Assembly (NCBI GenBank): GCA_946638265.1
Contig: CAMPBN010000001.1
Coordinates: forward strand, 1 to 27,266
Source of the DNA: an uncultured Bacillota bacterium
GTDB lineage: Bacteria > Bacillota > Clostridia > Peptostreptococcales > Anaerovoracaceae
Length of the DNA stretch: 27,266 bases
Reading direction: 5' to 3'
Within the stretch, counting starts at the first letter, position 1; each line of letters opens with the position of its first letter. Shown here piece by piece: positions 22,339 through 27,266 of the stretch. Under the pieces are notes generated by a model. It searched no databases. It had not been told where the DNA came from and saw only the letters and a program-made list of their open reading frames with translations. Both the position numbers and the translations under genes were made by a program.

Positions 22339-23814
22339 TTAACCCTCCAAAAATTTATGCTCCTTAAAGTAGTGTAGATAATTAGAATAGATTTTTTCTT
22401 CATCTGCACTATCTATATCTTCTATATTTTCTTTAAGCTCCGATTTCTGTAATGGAACTAAAATATCTGACATTCTGCTAAGCAATATGCTTGGCGAATC
22501 CGCTTCTGCTATAACTTTGTAAATATTAAACGCATTAACTATTTCTCTCTTTGGTGTGCCCATAATATAATTTTGAGCAACCCACCAGCCAACATTGACA
22601 TACTGTGCACGCATGGAATACGCCCATATAAATGCAAGTACTACAAACTGGTCGAGATAACCAAGGTCTTGTTTTGACGGTATTTGAGGGCAAAACCTGT
22701 CAACATAGAGCAATATTGCAGTGTCAAACATTTGCCGAGTAATTCGATTCCCCACCCCTTTCTTCCATTTTGGAAGATCAAGGGTTTTAACAATCGGATT
22801 ATCATTTATGAAATAACCCTCGTATTTATCGTTATTCTGTATATCGGCGAGTATTTCAAAATAATGCTTTGAATAATCAAAGAATGGCTTTCCTGCTATT
22901 ACCGGCGCATTCAACTGAAACGGATTCAGTAATTGCTTTCCCGTAACAAATGGCACATGTGAATGATTTAATTCGTCTGCGTACGCGAATGCCCCTTTAT
23001 AGTATTGAGCATACGGATGATTTTCCCGCATTGTAATCCCTTTAAACAGATCAATATTATGCTCTGTCAATTCATCAGCACGATTGCCTTTAACCCATTC
23101 TTTTAACTTGTAAAGATATTCGTTGAAAAGATTTGCTAAATCTCCTTGTTTTAGATCCTCCCACGTTTTTACTGTTTTTTCAGTTTCTTCGACACTAATG
23201 CCACCCATCTCACGGAGATGATATGCTTTAAGTAAGTCGTGTGGATACAGTGCCTTCCCTCTTGCATTTTGTGAATCAAAAAACTGAAAAGCTTCAGATA
23301 AATCGTTTGTAATTACTACAATTAATTCGCAATTATTAATAATATAATCGCTTAATAATTTCTTCCTTCTATCATCAGCTTGAAATTGATTTACTCTTCT
23401 TTCCAAAGCTCTATAGTTATTCTTTACATTACGAAGTGTAGATTTATTTGTAAAAACTAATTGCTCAAGAAAAGAAATCTTATGCTCACCAAACGCATGC
23501 AGCAATAACGAAAATGTAATTACCCTCTGCTGCCCGTCCACTATATTGTAGTAAATTTCACCATTTCCATCTTTCTCTTCTTTATGCAAAATTAACGTTC
23601 CGACGCGATACGCTTCCTTATTCGCACTCATTGCATCTTCAATGTCATCCAAGAGCTGATTCGCATTTTTAGCTGTCCACTTATATGGCCGTTGATACTC
23701 TGGAATGACCAACTTAATATCTGAAAACGAGCCAACGCCATCAAGATTTGTAATCTTATTATTCAAAAGCAAATCGCCTATTTTTGTAATTCCTAATTGT
23801 AAATGATTCCCCAT
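22339..23814 (-). CDS. DUF262 protein without an HNH domain
   Basis: A 491-residue protein. The DUF262 domain has VIPEYQRPYKW (36-46) and IVDGQQRVITF (91-101), followed by a long helical C-terminal part (NPFQLNAPVIAGKPFFDYSK; GVGNRITRQMF) with no EHxxP/LGN nuclease signature. It may be a regulatory or NTP-sensing partner of the downstream DUF262-DUF1524 nuclease, to which it is tightly coupled. It is the first gene of the AT-rich block, with GGAAGG before the ATG. Pairs of DUF262 proteins are known from defence islands; the division of labour here is inferred. Confidence 0.88.
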   Translation of the reverse strand: MGNHLQLGITKIGDLLLNNKITNLDGVGSFSDIKLVIPEYQRPYKWTAKNANQLLDDIEDAMSANKEAYRVGTLILHKEEKDGNGEIYYNIVDGQQRVITFSLLLHAFGEHKISFLEQLVFTNKSTLRNVKNNYRALERRVNQFQADDRRKKLLSDYIINNCELIVVITNDLSEAFQFFDSQNARGKALYPHDLLKAYHLREMGGISVEETEKTVKTWEDLKQGDLANLFNEYLYKLKEWVKGNRADELTEHNIDLFKGITMRENHPYAQYYKGAFAYADELNHSHVPFVTGKQLLNPFQLNAPVIAGKPFFDYSKHYFEILADIQNNDKYEGYFINDNPIVKTLDLPKWKKGVGNRITRQMFDTAILLYVDRFCPQIPSKQDLGYLDQFVVLAFIWAYSMRAQYVNVGWWVAQNYIMGTPKREIVNAFNIYKVIAEADSPSILLSRMSDILVPLQKSELKENIEDIDSADEEKIYSNYLHYFKEHKFLEG

Positions 23815-23913
23815 AATAAAACCTTCCTTTGCTTTCTTACAGTCTTCCGCAGTAATAGTCTGCCAAATTTATTGTCCATTAAAAAGGCCCCCTTGTGGCG
23901 AGGAGTCCCACAC

Positions 23914-23940
23914 AAAAAGAGACCACCCCTGTGATCTCTT
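23914..23940 (-). terminator. Terminator/attenuator hairpin before the DUF262 block
   Basis: Minus strand: AAGAGATCAC, loop AGGG, GTGGTCTCTT (one T-G pair), then a T-run. It can end transcription of the 83-residue gene upstream, or attenuate entry into the DUF262 block. Confidence 0.65.
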
Positions 23941-23955
23941 CTCTAACCCCGTCCC

Positions 23956-23964
23956 ATTATAGCA
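23956..23964 (-). promoter_or_regulatory. Extended -10 element facing the DUF262 block
   Basis: Minus strand reads TGCTATAAT, with no clear -35 box. Transcription would begin near 23949, directly in front of the 23914-23940 hairpin. Confidence 0.4.
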
Positions 23965-24039
23965 TACCGCCGGGGTTTCGTGCCAGCCCGAGCAGGGATT
24001 TTCGCGCATTTTTGCATGAGCTGCAGCGTGATACGCTCC

Positions 24040-24291
24040 TTACTTTTCTGACGGCGGGTTTTCCGTATATCCCCATTCCCGCAATATTTCAAGAGCCTCC
24101 GCTTCGTCTATGCTACGCAAGCACTCCCAACAGCCCTGCCCCAAATATATTGCCCGACAGTATAATTCGTCCTTGTAATCAGGTCTTGGCGTAAGATGGC
24201 TCCAGCATTCATCACCTTTGTGCAAAATCTCCGGGCCCTCTCCGATATAGCGAATCAGCACATCTTTATCAAAATAGTCATACCAATACAT
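24040..24291 (-). CDS. Small hypothetical protein, acidic, Cys/Trp-rich
   Basis: An 83-residue protein with AGGGGG before the ATG. It starts with MYWYDYFDKDVLIRYIGEG and holds Cys29, Cys45, Cys54 and Cys57 (the last two in CWECL). Net charge is acidic and there is no signal or membrane helix. It is not recognised. It lies 22 bases after a 27-residue membrane peptide in the same direction; the two may be one unit bounded by look-alike terminators. Confidence 0.55.
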   Translation of the reverse strand: MYWYDYFDKDVLIRYIGEGPEILHKGDECWSHLTPRPDYKDELYCRAIYLGQGCWECLRSIDEAEALEILREWGYTENPPSEK

Positions 24292-24313
24292 CTGTCGTCC
24301 CCCTTCTTAATTC

Positions 24314-24397
24314 TCACCACTTTATCTTTAATAATTTGTAGATCGCAACTACACATACGAGCAAACACCATTCAAAAAACCTGAACATTCTAATCAT
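24314..24397 (-). CDS. 27-residue hydrophobic membrane peptide
   Basis: ATG at 24397 to TGA at 24314, with a near-perfect AAAGGAGG eight bases upstream. It encodes MIRMFRFFEWCLLVCVVAIY and a further KLLKIKW. One membrane helix is flanked by basic residues, the layout of small regulatory membrane proteins and type I toxins. It lies directly before the 83-residue gene. No antisense RNA can be demonstrated from sequence. Confidence 0.5.
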   Translation of the reverse strand: MIRMFRFFEWCLLVCVVAIYKLLKIKW

Positions 24398-24513
24398 CGG
24401 GCGACCTCCTTTGTTAACATAACCTCTTAAATACAACCTTTCTCTTCACTTTTTATTGTATTCAGGTCGTGTCCGTTAAAACGTACTTTCCGGAAGTTGC
24501 CCGCAGGATTCCA

Positions 24514-24542
24514 TACAAAAAAGAGACCCTGTGGTCTCTTTT
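24514..24542. terminator. Bidirectional terminator after the PNPOx-like gene
   Basis: AAAAGAGACC (24519-24528) and GGTCTCTTTT (24533-24542) with loop CTGT; six T residues on the minus strand. It ends the minus-strand PNPOx gene and is clearly similar to the hairpin at 23914-23940. Confidence 0.85.
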
Positions 24543-24551
24543 CTAATTTCA

Positions 24552-25067
24552 TCACACCTCCAGGTGCTGGCGGATGGCGAAGCCTTCCTTTTTCAGCGCC
24601 GAGTCCAGGTAGTCATAAGCGGCCGGGGCCACCTTGATCAGGTGCATGGCGTGGGGCAGCTTCCGCATCGCATCTTCGGGGATTTTCTTGAATTCCAGCA
24701 CGCGCAGGTATTCCGCCGAAAACGGCTCCACCATCTCCGCAGTGCCGGTGACCTGAAGGCCTTTCAACTTACCAAATCCGCCGTAGGATTCGTATATGGC
24801 GATTCCCACATTTTCGTTTTCCTTCAGGGCGCGAAATTTCAGGCCGCCCTCGGAGAGGAAATAGAACCATCCGTCCAAAAAATTATATTCTATCGGCGTG
24901 TTGCGCACAAAATCCCCGTCCGCCGAGGCCGTAGCCAGGGCGCAGGTGTTGTTCGCCGTGATAAACTCTTCGATTCGCGCCTTCAGCGCCTGAGGTTCCA
25001 TATGCGCGCTGTCCCGGTCCTTTTCTTCCCAGTAACGCGCCGCTTCGTCATAATTCATCGTCCACAT
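24552..25067 (-). CDS. Pyridoxamine 5'-phosphate oxidase-like flavoprotein
   Basis: A 171-residue protein with the PNPOx split-barrel pattern. TCALATASADGDFVRNTPIEY (40-60) is the usual ATxxxDGxPxxxPI-like opening, followed by FYFLSEGGLKFRALKENENV with FMN-contacting residues, and LQVTGTAEM. The family binds FMN, F420 or haem; the substrate is not predictable. The N-terminal NYDEAARYWEEKDRDS is typical of the MSMEG-type stand-alone subset. GGAGG is six bases before the ATG. The nitroreductase gene ends 21 bases upstream, so the two are probably one flavoprotein operon. Confidence 0.85.
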   Translation of the reverse strand: MWTMNYDEAARYWEEKDRDSAHMEPQALKARIEEFITANNTCALATASADGDFVRNTPIEYNFLDGWFYFLSEGGLKFRALKENENVGIAIYESYGGFGKLKGLQVTGTAEMVEPFSAEYLRVLEFKKIPEDAMRKLPHAMHLIKVAPAAYDYLDSALKKEGFAIRQHLEV

Positions 25068-25088
25068 ACTGTTCCTCCCGCGGAAAAT

Positions 25089-25634
25089 CTACCTGTACGT
25101 CAGCAGCTCTGCCACTTCTTTGCGCTTTGGCGCTTCCGGAGACTCGGCCGGGTAGCCGCAAGCGATGATGGCGCCCAGTGCCTGGTCTTCCGGCAGGTCG
25201 ATGACTTTTCGTACCGCCTCTTCATCGAAATACCCCAGGATGACCGTGCCGATGCCTTGGTCCTCTGCGGCCAGGCAGAAAGTCTGAGCTGCGATGCCGG
25301 CGTCAAAATTTTGCCAGCCGGAGCCGGTCGGTGTGCTGTAAGAGCCGTCCTTTTCAAAGCCGGAGCGGCCTTTCACATATGTCAGCAATACAATGGCGGT
25401 TGCGCCTTCCAGAGTGCGCAGATTGTATTTAAAATCAAAAACGCATTCCGGGGTCGCCAATGCACAGCGAAGCTCCGGATCTGCCACCACAATGTATCTC
25501 ACTATCTGGGTGTTCTTCCAGCTGGGTGCAAATCGTGCAACATCCACGATTTTTTCCATTGCCTCCCGCGGAATCTCCCTGTCTTCAAAGCGCCTGATGC
25601 TGCGCCTGCTTTTTACCACTGTCTCAAAATCCAT
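25089..25634 (-). CDS. Nitroreductase-family protein
   Basis: A 181-residue FMN-dependent oxidoreductase. SRRSIRRFEDREIP (9-22) is the family opening, APSWKNTQ the FMN/substrate loop and DAGIAAQTFCLAAEDQGIGT the core helix, ending with GAIIACGYPAE. Family members reduce nitroaromatics, quinones or flavins with NAD(P)H, and the physiological substrate is unknown. The short length is that of the small Clostridial type. AAAGGGA precedes the ATG. It lies upstream of the PNPOx-like gene. Confidence 0.9.
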   Translation of the reverse strand: MDFETVVKSRRSIRRFEDREIPREAMEKIVDVARFAPSWKNTQIVRYIVVADPELRCALATPECVFDFKYNLRTLEGATAIVLLTYVKGRSGFEKDGSYSTPTGSGWQNFDAGIAAQTFCLAAEDQGIGTVILGYFDEEAVRKVIDLPEDQALGAIIACGYPAESPEAPKRKEVAELLTYR

Positions 25635-25664
25635 TTTTTATTCCCTTTCTTTGCGCATATTTAA

Positions 25665-25680
25665 GGGAGCTCGCGCTCCC
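25665..25680 (-). terminator. Hairpin after the small membrane protein gene
   Basis: GGGAGC/GCTCCC arms around four bases, followed by TTAAAT on the minus strand. The stem is compact and GC-rich but the T-run is poor. Confidence 0.4.
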
Positions 25681-25700
25681 GTCGTCTGTTCCTGCGGACA

Positions 25701-25925
25701 TTATACCACTTTCCCCAGCGCGCTGACAACGGCGGCGATGACGGCCACTATGATGACCAGCGGCAGCGCCCCGTAGATGATCCCGGCGATGGCCAGAACG
25801 ATCAGAATGACCGGGCCCAAGACGCAGAATATGATTTTCATTAAGCCCCAGGTGGCCTGGAGAGCGAACAATACCAGCTTCCAGCCAATATAGAGCATCA
25901 AGATTGTAAATAAAAAAGTCAGCAT
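25701..25925 (-). CDS. Small membrane protein
   Basis: A 74-residue, almost wholly hydrophobic protein with about two to three helices (2-20, 28-50, 54-70) and a GAL/GKV end. AAGGGGGGGAG precedes the ATG. It has no motif beyond small-residue-rich membrane segments and no recognised family. It is transcribed toward the nitroreductase with a hairpin between. Its upstream region is long (360 bp) and structured, which is unusual for so small a gene. Confidence 0.6.
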   Translation of the reverse strand: MLTFLFTILMLYIGWKLVLFALQATWGLMKIIFCVLGPVILIVLAIAGIIYGALPLVIIVAVIAAVVSALGKVV

Positions 25926-26285
25926 TTTCGCTCCCCCCTTCTAAAGATATATGTAAAACACTCCTCTTGAACAGTTTTGGTTAACTTTGATTTTCGCTGC
26001 AGTTCAGCGGAAACTCATTTGGACGCTCCGCTGAATGAACAACATATATAGTCCAAATGAGATATTCTATTTTCCGGAAAAACCGCTCTCCCAGAAGACG
26101 ATCATTTCATAGAGCGATTTTTTATTTCCTTTGATGGCTCTATTATATGATGTCCGGCCCGCCGAATATATATCTGCTATGGCGAATTAGGGGCCTTTAT
26201 TTTGCGGATTTTGTGGAAAAAGATTCTATATTTGGATATAATGCTAGCTAGTAGAATGCTTTTCGGTTCTCACGGAGGAAAAATT
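25926..26285. other. 360-bp gene-free region with interleaved inverted repeats
   Basis: Two perfect inverted repeats are interleaved. Arms TTCAGCGGA (26003-26011) and TCCGCTGAA (26027-26035) alternate with CTCATTTGGAC (26014-26024) and GTCCAAATGAG (26051-26061), an A-B-A'-B' order that would form a pseudoknot in RNA. A further CGCTCT/AGAGCG stem (26084-26089/26111-26116) has T-runs on both sides. A minus-strand TATAAT lies at 26142-26147. No coding sequence was found. Confidence 0.6.
26237..26242 (+). promoter_or_regulatory. -10 box of the XRE-like gene
   Basis: TATAAT on the plus strand, 44 bases before the ATG at 26286; the -35 (perhaps TTGTGG, 20 bases upstream) is imperfect. Confidence 0.45.
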
Positions 26286-26756
26286 ATGGGCAAAAAATCG
26301 ACTAAAGAAAACAAAAACATCTACCAGCAGGCTCGCGAAGACGTTGGAATGACTCGCGCCGACGTGGAAGATGCCACCGGCGGTGTACTGTCCGCCAGCA
26401 TTGTTGAGAAAATTGAAAGCGGCAAGAAGGTCGCAGAGCCCGAGGACGTCATCCGGATGGCGGAAGTCTACCGCAAGCCCGAGCTTTGCAATTACTTCTG
26501 CACCAGGGAATGCCCCATCGGGCGGAAATATGTGCCGGAAGTGGAAACCATCCACGACCTGCCGCAAATCACCATGGAACTTCTGTCCAATTTGAACGCT
26601 CTGAATCGTGACAAGGACCGAATCATAGATATCGCTGCGGACGGGCAGATTACCGTCGACGAGCGCGAGGACTTTGAAGCCTTCCGCGCCCATCTTTCGG
26701 AAATGTCCCTTGCCATCGAGACTTTGAAACTCTGGGTGGACAGGGAACTTTCGTAA
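26286..26756 (+). CDS. XRE-like helix-turn-helix protein with Cys cluster
   Basis: A 156-residue protein. GGAGG is seven bases before the chosen ATG; the upstream in-frame ATG at 26202 lies before the -10 box and is rejected. Residues about 8-62 are a divergent XRE-type helix-turn-helix (YQQAREDVGMTRADVEDATG, then SASIVEKIESGKK). CNYFCTRECPIG (about 69-80) has three closely spaced cysteines that could bind metal. The C-terminal half is helical and acidic. It lies tail to tail with the TPR-like gene, with only five bases between stops. Confidence 0.7.
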   Translation: MGKKSTKENKNIYQQAREDVGMTRADVEDATGGVLSASIVEKIESGKKVAEPEDVIRMAEVYRKPELCNYFCTRECPIGRKYVPEVETIHDLPQITMELLSNLNALNRDKDRIIDIAADGQITVDEREDFEAFRAHLSEMSLAIETLKLWVDRELS

Positions 26757-26761
26757 TTCGC

Positions 26762-27259
26762 CTACTTTTCCAGCAGTGCCTCCAGAAAATCGAAAGCCTT
26801 TTGGTTGCGCGGGCGAGGGTATCTGGCGCGGGCCACGTCGATTTCTCTTTTCGCATCTTCCTCGCGCCCTTCATATATCATGGCAAAAATTCGCAAGCTC
26901 GCCACGGACGGCCCGAAATTTTCGCTGAGCCCGATGGCCAGGAACGCTTCTTTTCCCGCATTCCAGATCTCCATCGTCTTTTCCACTTCGCCCAGATGCA
27001 TGGATATAATGGCGTCGTTCAGCTCGTAGATCAGGCGGTAGCGGGCCCGGAGTTTTTGCGGGTCCAGGGCGTGCAGCTGCGATTTCGCAGTCTCGTAGTC
27101 GTCCATGTCGCAATACGCTACGGCGCTATTGATGCAGAATACTGTCCGGAGGGCCCGCGATTTCGCACCGCCCAGCAGTTCGGTCAGCTTCTCCAGATAT
27201 TTGCGCGGATCCTCTTCGTCATACAAAATCGGCAGCAACGCATTCACTTCTTCCGCCAT
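26762..27259 (-). CDS. TPR-like helical repeat protein (start near right edge)
   Basis: At least 165 residues. It consists of paired helices with TPR-like spacing (ALRTVFCINSAVAYCDMDDY, then ETAKSQLHAL; LNDAIISMHLGEVEKTMEIW; LRIFAMIYEGREEDAKREID). The ATG at 27259 is only seven bases from the edge, so a longer N terminus outside the window cannot be excluded. TPR folds mediate protein contacts; no specific partner is visible. The last codons lie five bases from the convergent XRE-like gene. Confidence 0.65.
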   Translation of the reverse strand: MAEEVNALLPILYDEEDPRKYLEKLTELLGGAKSRALRTVFCINSAVAYCDMDDYETAKSQLHALDPQKLRARYRLIYELNDAIISMHLGEVEKTMEIWNAGKEAFLAIGLSENFGPSVASLRIFAMIYEGREEDAKREIDVARARYPRPRNQKAFDFLEALLEK

Positions 27260-27266
27260 CCGTTTC

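Noticed and set aside
24531..25664. Plus-strand open frame of 377 codons opposite the PNPOx and nitroreductase genes
   Set aside because: A shadow of two flavoprotein genes on the minus strand that have motifs and ribosome sites.
1..27266. CRISPR arrays, tRNA or rRNA genes, intact transposases or integrases
   Set aside because: No regularly spaced repeats, cloverleaf-like sequences or catalytic recombinase motifs were recognised by eye.

Overview
The window looks like a chromosomal piece of an anaerobic Firmicute, most likely a Clostridia member. Support comes from strong AGGAGG-type ribosome binding sites, sigma-A style promoters, a two-subunit PyrK/PyrD dihydroorotate dehydrogenase, a PyrR-type attenuator, a superoxide-reductase-like domain and an Spx/ArsC-like protein. 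Almost everything is on the minus strand. No tRNA, rRNA, CRISPR array or intact transposase was seen.

Region 1 (1-2205): the N-terminal 469 residues of a membrane sensor protein running off the left edge, and an SGNH/GDSL hydrolase. Region 2 (2321-8763): a pyrimidine operon read leftward as pyrC-pyrK-pyrD-pyrF-pyrE-pyrB-pyrI, with promoter, PyrR-binding hairpin and attenuator in front and a strong terminator behind. It supplies the steps from carbamoyl phosphate to UMP; carAB and pyrR are not in the window. Region 3 (8804-12864): a PD-(D/E)XK-like protein with a decayed partial copy beside it and an 84-bp tandem duplication in its leader; a lipoprotein with two cystatin-like QVVAG motifs; a FliD-like protein; and two small membrane proteins.

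Region 4 (12895-17463) is accessory: an MqsRA-type toxin-antitoxin pair, an XRE regulator fused to a superoxide-reductase-like domain, a bacterial PARG-like ADP-ribose glycohydrolase, a nested inverted repeat, a DUF1653 protein, an ORF6N-PLD fusion with two matching palindromes, a coiled-coil/HTH protein and a frameshifted rhuM remnant.

Region 5 (17848-23814) is an AT-rich block of six co-directional genes unlike the GC-richer flanks: a DUF262 protein, a DUF262+DUF1524 GmrSD-like nuclease, two small overlapping genes, a winged-helix protein with an uncharacterised helical domain, and an Nmad3-like nucleotide-modification-associated protein. It is the best candidate for an undescribed system: a DNA-modification-linked restriction or anti-phage operon. 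Region 6 (23914-27259): a 27-residue membrane peptide, an 83-residue orphan, a PNPOx-like flavoprotein, a nitroreductase, a 74-residue membrane protein with a pseudoknot-capable upstream region, an XRE-like protein and a TPR-like protein at the right edge.
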